This document shows positions 18,152 through 26,479 of a stretch of 64,000 nt of DNA, piece after piece. The position numbers and the translations under genes are program-made. This stretch comes from UBA1926 sp002337215 (GTDB lineage: Bacteria > Planctomycetota > Phycisphaerae > Phycisphaerales > UBA1924): the NCBI GenBank assembly GCA_963973795.1, contig CAXBAF010000015.1, forward strand, positions 1-64,000, in the 5' to 3' direction. Each line of letters starts with the position of its first letter. Positions within the stretch are counted from its first letter, which is position 1. Under the pieces are notes generated by a model. That model was given only the letters and a program-made list of their open reading frames with translations. It did not search any database and was not told the DNA's origin.

Positions 18152-19006
18152 ATGACCACAATCGTCATCAAAATCGGCGGGGGCGAGGGCATCGAGCTCG
18201 GCCCGATCCTCGATGAATTCGCCGAACTCGTGAAGAGCGGTACGCGAGCCATCCTCGTTCACGGCGGGTCGCACGAGACAAACGTCGTCAGCGAACAGCT
18301 CGGGCACCCGCCCCGGACGATCAAGAGCCCGAGCGGCCACGAGAGCCGACGCACCGACCGCCGCACGCTCGAGATCTTCGAGATGGTCTACTGCGGCAAG
18401 ACCAACAAGGGCATCGTCGAGCACCTCCAGCAGCGAGGTGTCAACGCGGTGGGCCTGAGCGGCATCGACGGCGGGCTCTGGCGCGGCAAGCGAAAAGGCG
18501 CGATCCGCGCCGTCGACGACGAGGGCCGAACGACCATCATCCGCGACGATCTCTCGGGCAAGGTCGAATCGTGCGATGCCTCGCTGATCAACCTCCTGCT
18601 CGACAGCGGGCGGACACCCGTGCTCACGCCGCCCGCGCTCGCGGTCGATGGTGATGATCCGAGCAAGTCCGTCGCGATCAATGTGGACGCGGACCGCGCC
18701 GCCGCGATCACGGCCGCGTCGATCGGTGCCGATGAACTGCTCCTGCTCAGCAACGTCCCCGGCGTGCTCGCCGACCCGAGCGACCGATCGACATTGATCG
18801 CCTCGACCGCCGAGGTGGGCATCGAGGCCGTCCGCGCCGCCGCGGGCGGCCGTATGAAGAACAAGGTCCTCGCCGCGGAAGAGTCGCTCAACGGGGGCGT
18901 GAAGCGGTCGATCATCGGGTCTGCCAACGGAGAGAACCCGATCGCCGCGGCCCGCGCCGGCGCGGGGACCGTCTTCACCCCATCCGAGGACGGGGTGAAC
19001 GCATGA
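18152..19006 (+). CDS. lysZ: LysZ, LysW-aminoadipate (or glutamate) kinase
   Basis: 284 residues from the ATG at 18152 (MTTIVIKIGGGEG). A GTG 30 bases earlier is open but lies outside the conserved fold. It is an amino acid kinase related to N-acetylglutamate kinase: the nucleotide-binding VIKIGGGEG, substrate-loop ILVHGGSHETN, VAINVDADRAAAITAASIGA, and the LysZ-type ending GRMKNKVLAAEESLNGGV. It phosphorylates the side-chain carboxylate of the LysW-bound substrate. Its stop overlaps the start of lysK (ATGA at 19003-19006), indicating translational coupling. Confidence 0.93.
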   Translation: MTTIVIKIGGGEGIELGPILDEFAELVKSGTRAILVHGGSHETNVVSEQLGHPPRTIKSPSGHESRRTDRRTLEIFEMVYCGKTNKGIVEHLQQRGVNAVGLSGIDGGLWRGKRKGAIRAVDDEGRTTIIRDDLSGKVESCDASLINLLLDSGRTPVLTPPALAVDGDDPSKSVAINVDADRAAAITAASIGADELLLLSNVPGVLADPSDRSTLIASTAEVGIEAVRAAAGGRMKNKVLAAEESLNGGVKRSIIGSANGENPIAAARAGAGTVFTPSEDGVNA

Positions 19007-20160
19007 AACCCACGCCGATCACCGAAACACTCGCAACCCCGACGGAGGCACCCGCCGTGCGCCCGATGACCGACGACGACGCGACCGACCTCATCGTCGA
19101 GCTCGTGAACACCAAGAGCCTCAGCGGCGAAGAACGCCCCGCGGTGGACGTGTTCGTGCGCCGTGCCGCGGTCGCGGGCTTTCACAGCGAGATCGACGCC
19201 GCCGGCAACGGGCTCGCGTGGCGCCGCGCCCACACCACCGACCCCGGCGCGCCGCAGAAGACCATCGTCCTGCTGGGGCACATCGACACCGTGCCGGGCG
19301 ATATCCCCGTCCGCCTCGACGACGACGGCATCCTGCACGGCCGGGGCAGCGTCGATGCCAAGGGCCCGCTCGCGTCCTTCCTCGCCGCCGCCTCGCGGGC
19401 GGACCTCCCCGAGAACGTCAATCTCCTGGTCTGCGCCGCCTGCGGCGAAGAAGAAGAATCCCCCGGCGCCCACCACCTCAAAACTCAGCTCAAGCCCGAC
19501 GCCTGCATCATCGGCGAACCGAGCGCCTGGGACGGCGTCACGCTCGGCTACAAGGGCTCCGTGCGCATGAACGCGACCGTCACCCGTGACAACGGCCACT
19601 CCGCCGGCCCCGGTGATTCCGCCTGCGACTATCTCATCGCCTGGTGGCACCGCGTCCAGCAGCGCGTGCACGAGCTCAACGCCGATCGCACGGGCGACTT
19701 CGACCGCGTCCTCTGGTCCGTCCGAGGCATCGCGAGCAACAATGACGGGCTGCACGACATCGGCGAACTCAACGCCGGTTACCGCCTCCCCACATGGATC
19801 ACCGTCTCAGAGATCCAGGAAGTCATCCGCGACATCGACCACGACGGGGTCAACCTGATCTTCACCGGCGACGAAGAAGCCTGGCGTTCAGGCCGCAACG
19901 ACCCCGTCGCCCGCGCCCTCTCCGCCGCCATCCGCACCGAGGGCGCACGCCCCCACCCCAAGGTCAAAACAGGAACCTGCGACATGAACGTCGTTGGCCC
20001 AATCTGGCAGTGCCCGATCGCCGCCTACGGCCCGGGCGATTCGCTCCTCGATCACAGCCCCACCGAGCATCTCGTGATCGATGAGTACCACGCCGCGATC
20101 CGCGTGCTGACCCACGCACTCGAAACACTGAGCGAAGAACTGGTCGCGAGCGGTCGATAA
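19003..20160 (+). CDS. lysK: LysK, LysW-lysine (or ornithine) hydrolase, M20 family
   Basis: 385 residues starting in the ATGA overlap with lysZ; the first 20 residues are a poorly conserved extension. It is an M20 metallopeptidase that frees the finished amino acid from LysW. The metal ligands are visible as VLLGHIDTVPGD, HGRGSVDAKGPLASF and CGEEEESPGAHH, and a later CDMNVVGPIWQCPIAAYGPG matches the LysK C-terminal region. The aminotransferase LysJ, which should act between LysY and LysK, is not encoded in this cluster and must be elsewhere or replaced by an ArgD-type enzyme. Confidence 0.92.
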   Translation: MKPTPITETLATPTEAPAVRPMTDDDATDLIVELVNTKSLSGEERPAVDVFVRRAAVAGFHSEIDAAGNGLAWRRAHTTDPGAPQKTIVLLGHIDTVPGDIPVRLDDDGILHGRGSVDAKGPLASFLAAASRADLPENVNLLVCAACGEEEESPGAHHLKTQLKPDACIIGEPSAWDGVTLGYKGSVRMNATVTRDNGHSAGPGDSACDYLIAWWHRVQQRVHELNADRTGDFDRVLWSVRGIASNNDGLHDIGELNAGYRLPTWITVSEIQEVIRDIDHDGVNLIFTGDEEAWRSGRNDPVARALSAAIRTEGARPHPKVKTGTCDMNVVGPIWQCPIAAYGPGDSLLDHSPTEHLVIDEYHAAIRVLTHALETLSEELVASGR

Positions 20161-20181
20161 GAGACGCCGGAGACCTGGCCC

Positions 20182-21066
20182 ATGTCCACCGCACGCATCC
20201 TCATCCGCTGCCCCGACCGCGCGGGCGTCATCGCCCGCGTCGCCTCGTTCCTCGCGGGCGCTGGGCTCAACATCCTCGACGCCGACCAGCACACCGACCC
20301 CGGGACCGGCCGCTTCTTCATGCGGATCGAGTTCGACCGGGGGTCGGGGAACCCGATGCCCGACGCGGACGACCGCGCGCGCACCGAGGCGGAATTCACC
20401 GCCGCCGTCGCCGAACCCCTCGCCATGGACGCGTCGTTCCGCTGGCCAGGCCGCACAAAGCGCATCGCCGTCCTCGTCGGCCCGAGCCTGCACTGCGCCG
20501 CCGACCTGCTCTGGCGCGTCTCGACCGGCGAGATCGCGTGCGAGGTCACCCGCGTCATCTCGAATCACGACGCCGCGAGTGAACTCGCCGAACGCTTCGG
20601 CCACCCCTTCCATCATCTGCCCGTCGCCGAATCCAGCAAGCCCCTGCAGGAAGCCGCGATCGCCGACCTGCTCGACGCCGATCAGCACAACCCCGCCGGC
20701 CTCGACCTCATCGTCCTCGCCCGCTACATGCAGATCCTCTCCGACACCTTCACCGCCGCCCGCCCCGGCCTGATCATCAACATCCACCACTCGTTCCTGC
20801 CCGCCTTCGCCGGCGCGAAGCCCTACCACCAGGCCTTCGAGCGCGGCGTCAAACTCATCGGTGCCACGAGTCACTACGCGACCGCCGACCTCGATGAGGG
20901 CCCCATCATCGCCCAGAACACCGCGCACGTCTCCCACCGCGACACCGTGGATGACTTGGTGCGCAAAGGCCGCGACCTCGAACGCACGACGCTCGCCGAC
21001 GCCGTCCGGCTCCACCTCGATGACCGCGTGCTGATCGAGGGCAGCAAGACGATCGTGTTCGACTAA
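20182..21066 (+). CDS. purU: Formyltetrahydrofolate deformylase
   Basis: 294 residues. An N-terminal ACT domain (ILIRCPDRAGVIARVASFLA) precedes a formyltransferase-fold catalytic domain with INIHHSFLPAFAGAKPYHQA and IGATSHYATADLDEGPIIAQ, which include the catalytic Asn, His and Asp. It releases formate from 10-formyl-THF, supplying formate for purine synthesis and balancing one-carbon units. It begins 21 bases after lysK, so it probably shares the lys transcript although its chemistry is unrelated. Confidence 0.94.
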   Translation: MSTARILIRCPDRAGVIARVASFLAGAGLNILDADQHTDPGTGRFFMRIEFDRGSGNPMPDADDRARTEAEFTAAVAEPLAMDASFRWPGRTKRIAVLVGPSLHCAADLLWRVSTGEIACEVTRVISNHDAASELAERFGHPFHHLPVAESSKPLQEAAIADLLDADQHNPAGLDLIVLARYMQILSDTFTAARPGLIINIHHSFLPAFAGAKPYHQAFERGVKLIGATSHYATADLDEGPIIAQNTAHVSHRDTVDDLVRKGRDLERTTLADAVRLHLDDRVLIEGSKTIVFD

Positions 21067-21083
21067 CAGATTCCATCGACACC

Positions 21084-21167
21084 GGGTGCCCCGGAGACGG
21101 CGCAGCCTTCTCCGGGATACTCGCCTGCCGCATGGAGAAACCGCGCCGCGGTGTCTCCATGACACCC
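21084..21167 (+). repeat. Twin-hairpin repeat, copy B
   Basis: 84 bases, the most regular copy. GGGTGCC opens it; hairpin I is CCGGAGA-C-GGC-GCA-GCC-T-TCTCCGG; hairpin II is CATGGAGA-A-ACCGC-GCC-GCGGT-G-TCTCCATG; GACACCC closes it (one mismatch with the opening arm). It lies between the convergent purU and RidA genes, where it may also serve as a transcription end. Confidence 0.92.
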
Positions 21168-21185
21168 CGCCCGTGCACACTGACA

Positions 21186-21593
21186 TCAGCCCAGAACACC
21201 CTCACACTCCACCTCGACGACCATGTCCGGGTGCACCAGCCCGCTCGTCCCCACCAGCGTCAGGCACGGCCTGTGCTCCCCGAAGAACTGTTTGTGCGCC
21301 GCCCCGATCGCCTCGTGCTGGCTCACGTCCGTCGTATAGATCCGCGACCGCACGATGCACGACCGATCGAGCCCCAGCGCATCGAGCGCGCTCTGCACGA
21401 TCTCGAAACAGCGCGCCGTCTGAGCCGCACCGTCGCCGGGCGCACAGATCGACCCGTCCGGCATCGCCGCGGTCGTCCCGCTGAACCACACGCGGTCCCC
21501 CACCACGACCGCCCGGCTGTACCCGTTCGCGGCCTCCCACGCCGATCCCGTGGAAACGAACTTCGTGCCGTCGCGCTCGATCACTTTTGCCAT
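21186..21593 (-). CDS. RidA/YjgF/YER057c/UK114 family protein
   Basis: 135 residues. The family fold shows as VVVGDRVWFSGTTAAMPDGS, AAQTARCFEIVQSAL and VVEVECEGVLG. The active-site arginine is in the segment SCIVRSRIYTTDVSQHE. Archetypal RidA hydrolyses reactive enamine/imine intermediates; several subgroups lack that activity, and I cannot place this one with certainty. The gene is convergent with purU and divergent from the SEC-C remnant. Confidence 0.88.
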   Translation of the reverse strand: MAKVIERDGTKFVSTGSAWEAANGYSRAVVVGDRVWFSGTTAAMPDGSICAPGDGAAQTARCFEIVQSALDALGLDRSCIVRSRIYTTDVSQHEAIGAAHKQFFGEHRPCLTLVGTSGLVHPDMVVEVECEGVLG

Positions 21594-21728
21594 GACGATT
21601 CCTTCGTGCTCTGTTGTTGATGCCTCCGCGGTTGTCGCCGCCCGAACTCAGCGTAGACTCGTCTCGCATCTCCATGGCGTGGCGGGCAAACCACACCGAT
21701 CCGGTCCGGATCACCAAGGAGGTGCATC

Positions 21729-21949
21729 ATGCAGCGATTCGAACAGTTCGACGACCAATGGTTTCGAGCCGATCAGCAAACGACGCCGAGGATTCCCCTC
21801 GGAAACAAGCGTCAAGCAGGGTGATCGAGGCGTCCCGACGGAGGCCGGCTTCAAGGAGTTCACCGAGAAGCTGGGCCGAAACGACCCCTGCCCATGCGGC
21901 AGCGGCACCCGGTTTCAAGAAGTGCTGCCTCAAGACAGGCCGGTTTTGA
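21729..21949 (+). pseudogene. SEC-C motif protein interrupted by two frameshifts
   Basis: A perfect ribosome site AAGGAGGTG (21716-21724) precedes the ATG at 21729, which opens MQRFEQFDDQWFRADQQTTP and stops after 31 codons near 21822. The protein continues in the next frame (+1) as GVPTEAGFKEFTEKLGRNDP followed by CPCGSG, and then shifts +1 again to give FKKCCLKTGRF and a stop at 21949. Joined, this is a short protein with a complete SEC-C zinc motif (NDPCPCGSG...FKKCC), as found at the SecA C-terminus and in many small proteins of unknown role. The conserved ribosome site and motif suggest recent decay or sequencing indels. A terminator follows. Confidence 0.7.
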
Positions 21950-22005
21950 GGGCTCGAACCGGCACGATTACCGGCGCTGATCAGTGATTCTGATCCCGAA
22001 CTCAG

Positions 22006-22027
22006 CCCCGCAGCCGCGGGGTTTTTT
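22006..22027 (+). terminator. Rho-independent terminator after the SEC-C gene
   Basis: CCCCGC (22006-22011), loop AGCC, GCGGGG (22016-22021), then six T. It fits the end of a short transcript starting at the SEC-C ribosome site. A twin-hairpin repeat begins five bases later. Confidence 0.8.
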
Positions 22028-22032
22028 GGTGC

Positions 22033-22115
22033 GGGTGCCCAGGTGGCGGCGCAGCCTTCTCCGGGATAATCACCTGCCGCATGGAGAAACCGCGCCGCGG
22101 TGTCTCCATGGCACC
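22033..22115 (+). repeat. Twin-hairpin repeat, copy C
   Basis: 83 bases. Hairpin II is identical to copy B, but the left arm of hairpin I is degraded (CCAGGTGG in place of CCGGAGACGG) while the right arm GCCTTCTCCGG is intact. The closing arm ends GGCACC. It lies between the SEC-C terminator and the end of gatB. Confidence 0.9.
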
Positions 22116-22137
22116 GGCTTCCATGCGATCTTCCTTC

Positions 22138-23772
22138 TCAGGTCCCGATCCGCTCGAGCAGCATCGCCCGCACCGCCTTCGCGTCGGCGCTCCCACCACT
22201 CTTGCCCATCACCTCGCCGATCAGCCGGCCCACGGCCTGCTGCTTGCCGCCCCGGATCTGCTCGACCATCTCGGGGTTCGCCGCGATGACCTCGTCGACC
22301 CACGCCTCCATCGCGCCGGTGTCGCGGACGATCAGCCAGCCCTCGTACTCGGCGACACCCGCCGGGTCCCGGCCTGCGTACCCAACCTCGGCCAGCTTCT
22401 CCACGAGCTTTCCCGCGTTCGATGCCGAGATATCGTCGGCGAGCCGCAGCACCGCGATCGCCGCGATCTGTTCGGCGCTCAGGCCGACTTGGGCCAACCC
22501 GCACCCCCGCTCGTTCGCGAGCCGCGCGAGGTGCTGGAGCACGATATTGGAGACCGCCTTGCCCGCGTCGCGGCGGGACGCACCCTTCCCGGATGCGCCG
22601 CCGTTCACGATCGCGTCCACCGCGTCGTCGAACAGCGCCGAATCCTCGCGTGAGTCGATGAGGACCATCCCCTCCTCGGGCGAGAGCCCGATCGCATCCT
22701 GCCATCGGCCGAGCCGATCGAGCGGCAACTCGGGAAGACAGGCCTTCACCTCGTCGCGCCACGCCTCGTCGATGCACAGCGTGGGCAGGTCAGGATCGGG
22801 GAAGTAGCGATAGTCGTGCGCGTCTTCTTTCTCGCGCTGAACGAAGGTCACACCCTTCGTGTCGTCCCAGCCGCGCGTGGTCTTGGTCCCCGGGCCGAAC
22901 TCTTCGCCGTCGTCGCGCCACCGCCCCGGCTGCTGGGCGAGCTCGTGCTCGATCGCCCCCGCGACCGCCTTGAACGAGTTGAGATTCTTGACCTCGGTGA
23001 TCGGCGTCCGCACCGTCTTCCCGCCGCCCAGCACCAACTCGCAGTTGATGTTGGGCTCGAACCGCATGTGCCCCATCTGCATCACGCCCTCGGTCGCGCC
23101 AACGAACCGGCACACGAGCCTCAGCAGTTTGCAGAACGCGACCGCCTCGTCCGACGATCGGATGTCGGGCTGGGTCACGATCTCGAGCAGCGGCGTCCCC
23201 GCGCGATTCAGATCCACCAGCGAGCCGTCGATCGATGCGCCCCCACCATGTGACGACGGCGCCTCGTGCGAGAGTTTCCCCGCGTCTTCTTCCAGGTGCG
23301 CGCGCACGATGCCGATCCGTGTCGTCTTCCCGACCAGATCGAACGCGCCCTTCTCATTGATCTCTGGAACATCGACATACCCGTCGTAGCACAGCGGCAG
23401 GTCGTACTGGCTGATCTGATACCCCTTGGGAAGATCGGGATAGGTGTACCCCTTGCGGTCCCACTTCGTCTCGGACGCGATCGAGCAGTGCAGCGCCATA
23501 CCAACGAGCATCGACAACTCGACCGCACGACGGTTCAGCCCCGGGAGCGCACCGGGCAGCGCCATCACCACCGGGTCGAGCATCGTGTTCGCCATCGGCT
23601 CCGGAGCGGCAACGCTGCCCGCCGATCCGGACGGAGCCGCGGGGCTCGCCGCGCGCGCGAACATCTTGCTCGCCGTCGACAACTCGACATGGATCTCCAT
23701 CCCGACGATCATCCGAACCGACTCGATCGTGACGGCCTTCCGCTCCGCTTCGCTTATGGGCGCTTCGCTCAT
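22138..23772 (-). CDS. gatB: Asp-tRNA(Asn)/Glu-tRNA(Gln) amidotransferase subunit B
   Basis: 544 residues. GatB holds the mischarged tRNA and, with GatA and GatC, amidates Glu-tRNA(Gln) and/or Asp-tRNA(Asn). Visible GatB signatures: GMEIHVELSTASKMF, KWDRKGYTYPDLPKGYQISQ, VDLNRAGTPLLEIVTQPDIR and the tail region IVLQHLARLANERGCGLAQV of the YqeY-like domain. gatA and gatC are not in the window. It lies 33 bases after the end of the sigma-like gene on the same strand. Copy C of the repeat follows its end. Confidence 0.97.
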   Translation of the reverse strand: MSEAPISEAERKAVTIESVRMIVGMEIHVELSTASKMFARAASPAAPSGSAGSVAAPEPMANTMLDPVVMALPGALPGLNRRAVELSMLVGMALHCSIASETKWDRKGYTYPDLPKGYQISQYDLPLCYDGYVDVPEINEKGAFDLVGKTTRIGIVRAHLEEDAGKLSHEAPSSHGGGASIDGSLVDLNRAGTPLLEIVTQPDIRSSDEAVAFCKLLRLVCRFVGATEGVMQMGHMRFEPNINCELVLGGGKTVRTPITEVKNLNSFKAVAGAIEHELAQQPGRWRDDGEEFGPGTKTTRGWDDTKGVTFVQREKEDAHDYRYFPDPDLPTLCIDEAWRDEVKACLPELPLDRLGRWQDAIGLSPEEGMVLIDSREDSALFDDAVDAIVNGGASGKGASRRDAGKAVSNIVLQHLARLANERGCGLAQVGLSAEQIAAIAVLRLADDISASNAGKLVEKLAEVGYAGRDPAGVAEYEGWLIVRDTGAMEAWVDEVIAANPEMVEQIRGGKQQAVGRLIGEVMGKSGGSADAKAVRAMLLERIGT

Positions 23773-23805
23773 CCCGCGATGGTACCGGGCCGGCCGCCGC
23801 GACGA

Positions 23806-25506
23806 TCAACCGTCCGATCGGACGAGCTCGCGGTGCACGCGCAGCGCCTCGCGGATCGCCGCCCGCTCGTAACGGGCCGCGTGCATCCGGGTCGTCTCCA
23901 GGCGTTTGGCGAGCTCGGTGATTGTCTCGGGCGCGTCCCCGTCGAAGCCGGTCCGCCGCCCGATGACGAGCCGGTCCCGGCCCTCGAGATGCTGGTACGC
24001 GTCGCGCAGGCCGGGCAGCGGCGCGAGCCACGCCGACCAAGCGACACCGGGCCACATCCGCGTGAAGTCGGGCATCGCCGCCCCCGTCGCGGGGCGGTGG
24101 CGCGCGACGTTGTACGCGCTGCCCGGGTTGTCGATCTGCCGGGTGATCGCCTTGCTCAGGCGGATCGAGACCGCGCCCGCGAGCCGCCCGCCGTGGAAGG
24201 GCGCGAACCGGTCGATCGCCTCGCCCATGCTGACCAGCCCCGCGAGAAGCAGGGGCCGGAGCTGGTGCGGCGGGATGCGGTCCATCGACCGGCCCACCTG
24301 CCGCTCGATGGCCGTGCCCATCACGCCCAGTTCCGAGCGCACGAGCTCGGCGCGCAGGAGCATCGCCCACCGCAGCCGGGTCTCGATCTCGTCGAGCCGG
24401 GTCGGGTTGGGGTCGGTCTCGCTGAGCTTCTCCATCATCTTCTTGGCGCGGAACCGCAGGTACTGGTGCGCCACCGTGCGCGCGGCTTCGACCGTGGGCG
24501 ACGCCGGCGTCACCTCGCGGATCACGCGGACGAATCCCGCGAGGTCCGCCGCGCCCTCACCGCCGCCCAAACCCGTGCGCACGCTCTCGGGGGCGAGCAA
24601 CACCTCGTCGGCGTCACGCCGATTGAACGCGGACCCCACCGGGCCGTCGAGCACCAGCCGCCTGAGCAACCTCGCCCGGGCCTGGCGGATCAGTCTGGTC
24701 GCGCGACGCTTGTCGGCCCGCGGGCCGAAGATCTCGCCCGCGATCTCGGACGGCTCAGCGCCCGATCGGCTCAGACGGAGGGCAACGATCTGCGTGTGCG
24801 CGCTCCGGTCGGGACGCTCCTCGAAGATGGGCTCGCCCCCCTGCTCACGCTCGCGGGCATCGTGCCGCTCGAGAAGTTCGCGGATGCCCTGGTGGCTCCG
24901 GCCGAACCGGTCGGCGAGCCGGACCGCGGCCTGATTGAGCGTGCACTGAAAGACCGCCCGGTACCGCGCCGCCCGGCGGATGATCGTCGCCTCGGTCTTC
25001 TGGTCCAGCCTGCTGAAGCTGCCCGCCTTCTCGATCGCGTCGCCCCGGCGGTGCTCGTAGGCCGAGACCGACGCGGGCGAAAAATACAGGCTTGCGCGCC
25101 CGCGGTCGTTGCGGACACGGCGCGCGATCAGACCCTTCCGGCGGGACCGGTCGATCGTTTTCCGGCTCACGCTCCAACGCTCGGCGAGCGTGTCGGCATC
25201 CACAGAACCGTCGGGCAGATCGACGGTCCCGAACTCCGCCGACTCGCACAAACGCTCCACAAACGCGGACAGGTCGGAAAGCACCGCCGACCCCGTGAAG
25301 ACCGCACGCCCGCCCTCGGATTCGGGGCGGTGCCCGGTGATCCGGAAGACGAGCCAGTCCACGGGGTAGCGTTCGCTCTCGTTGAGATCGGCCGCGAGCG
25401 ACTCGGCGGCTTCCACCTGCCTGACCAACGCCTCCACCGAGGCGAACCGCAGTTGGTCAGCAAGGTCAGCGATCTCGGGGATCTTGCACTTCGCGAGCGG
25501 GGGCAT
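23806..25506 (-). CDS. Divergent sigma-70-like protein with an N-terminal helix-turn-helix
   Basis: 566 residues, not a recognised named family. Residues 105-130 (TLAERWSVSRKTIDRSRRKG) look like an excisionase/MerR-style helix-turn-helix. The C-terminal third resembles sigma-70 regions. LLLAGLVSMGEAIDRFAPFH followed by SIRLSKAITRQIDN mirrors region 2 (the E-G...A-V-x-K-F-D...F-S-T-Y-A...R-Q-A-I pattern), and ETITELAKRLETTRMHAARY with ERAAIREALRV mirrors region 4. The core-binding and -10-melting aromatic residues of real region 2 are largely missing. The middle (residues 150-400) is Arg-rich and helical. It may be a promoter-specificity factor, an anti-sigma decoy or simply a regulator. gatB follows 33 bases downstream. 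Confidence 0.6.
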   Translation of the reverse strand: MPPLAKCKIPEIADLADQLRFASVEALVRQVEAAESLAADLNESERYPVDWLVFRITGHRPESEGGRAVFTGSAVLSDLSAFVERLCESAEFGTVDLPDGSVDADTLAERWSVSRKTIDRSRRKGLIARRVRNDRGRASLYFSPASVSAYEHRRGDAIEKAGSFSRLDQKTEATIIRRAARYRAVFQCTLNQAAVRLADRFGRSHQGIRELLERHDAREREQGGEPIFEERPDRSAHTQIVALRLSRSGAEPSEIAGEIFGPRADKRRATRLIRQARARLLRRLVLDGPVGSAFNRRDADEVLLAPESVRTGLGGGEGAADLAGFVRVIREVTPASPTVEAARTVAHQYLRFRAKKMMEKLSETDPNPTRLDEIETRLRWAMLLRAELVRSELGVMGTAIERQVGRSMDRIPPHQLRPLLLAGLVSMGEAIDRFAPFHGGRLAGAVSIRLSKAITRQIDNPGSAYNVARHRPATGAAMPDFTRMWPGVAWSAWLAPLPGLRDAYQHLEGRDRLVIGRRTGFDGDAPETITELAKRLETTRMHAARYERAAIREALRVHRELVRSDG

Positions 25507-25636
25507 GGATGATCCTGATCAATCGGCACCGCCGAGCGGCGACGCGGGGAATCGAACGGAGACCCGACTGCGGTGATCGGCACATGCCGCGTGCATCCGC
25601 AATGAATCCCCGATACGAGTCCCATGATAGGGCGGT

Positions 25637-26479
25637 TCATCCGGGTGTCGTTACAAATTCCCGTATTTCTGGGACCTCGGTCCCGGGCTCGAGCACGCCC
25701 GATGACACGCATGCGTCAACAAAGACGCCGATCGCCTCGGCTTCGCGATCGCCCAGGTCGTACCGCAGCAGCGATCCGACGTATTCTCGGGCCAATCCCA
25801 CCGGCCAGCGGTGCGCTCCGGCCGACCGATTCACGATCTGATCGGGCCGCATCGCGTTTCGGCGGCGGTTCCGGTCGAGCAGTTGGGCCGCGTCGCGAAT
25901 CCCCGGCTCGTCCGCACGGGACGCGAGCGACGCCCACGCGGCGTACACAAACGGCAGCCCGGTCATCGCGTGCCACGCCTCGCCCAGATCCAACGAATGA
26001 GGATATCGGACCGCCGGGGGCGAGGCCGAGACGACCTTGTCGCCGATCAGGAGGACCGAATCGGGGGCGTCCCCATCGCCCGAATCGAGCGGGTTCTCGC
26101 GGGCGTGGAAGTCACGGATCTCGGGTTTCACGCCGTGCAGGCGGTCGAGCAGCACCCGCGCCAGGGCGACGGACGTGTGGGAATCGGTGTCGGCGTGCAG
26201 GATCGATATCTCACCGAGCGGGACCCGCGAGAAGATCCGCACGGTCATGGTCGGGCCGTCGCAGCCGATCATGCCGGCCGGGAGGATGACCATCTGCTCG
26301 GGTGCGCGCACGATATCGATCAGCGAAACGAGCCCGATATCGACTTCGCCCGCGAGGAGCATCGCCCCGATCCGGCTCGGGACCGCGGGCACGAGGTCCA
26401 CACCCTCGACGCCGGCAAGCCCTTCAATCAGGGGAATCGTGTTGAGGTATTCGACGGTGCCGATTCGGATCGCGTCCAT
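25637..26479 (-). CDS. mqnA: Chorismate dehydratase (menaquinone via futalosine)
   Basis: 280 residues from the ATG at 26479 (MDAIRIGTVEYLNTIPLIEG). The frame is open 26 codons further, but only this start matches the family. MqnA converts chorismate to 3-enolpyruvylbenzoate, the first futalosine-pathway step, using a periplasmic-binding-protein fold. Visible landmarks: VEYLNTIPL, PSRIGAMLLAGEVDIGLVSL, GPTMTVRIFSRVPL, HTSVALARVLL and a closing LAREYVGSLLRYDLGDREAE. mqnB lies at the left edge of the window, so two pathway genes are about 25 kb apart rather than clustered. Confidence 0.93.
   Translation of the reverse strand: MDAIRIGTVEYLNTIPLIEGLAGVEGVDLVPAVPSRIGAMLLAGEVDIGLVSLIDIVRAPEQMVILPAGMIGCDGPTMTVRIFSRVPLGEISILHADTDSHTSVALARVLLDRLHGVKPEIRDFHARENPLDSGDGDAPDSVLLIGDKVVSASPPAVRYPHSLDLGEAWHAMTGLPFVYAAWASLASRADEPGIRDAAQLLDRNRRRNAMRPDQIVNRSAGAHRWPVGLAREYVGSLLRYDLGDREAEAIGVFVDACVSSGVLEPGTEVPEIREFVTTPG

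Noticed and set aside
23266..25512. Long plus-strand frame opposite gatB and the sigma-like gene
   Set aside because: Arg/Pro-rich shadow with no motif; gatB is unmistakable on the other strand.
25541..25600. T-arm-like sequence TTCGATTCC on the minus strand
   Set aside because: Flanking bases do not form the T stem, and no anticodon or acceptor arm can be drawn.
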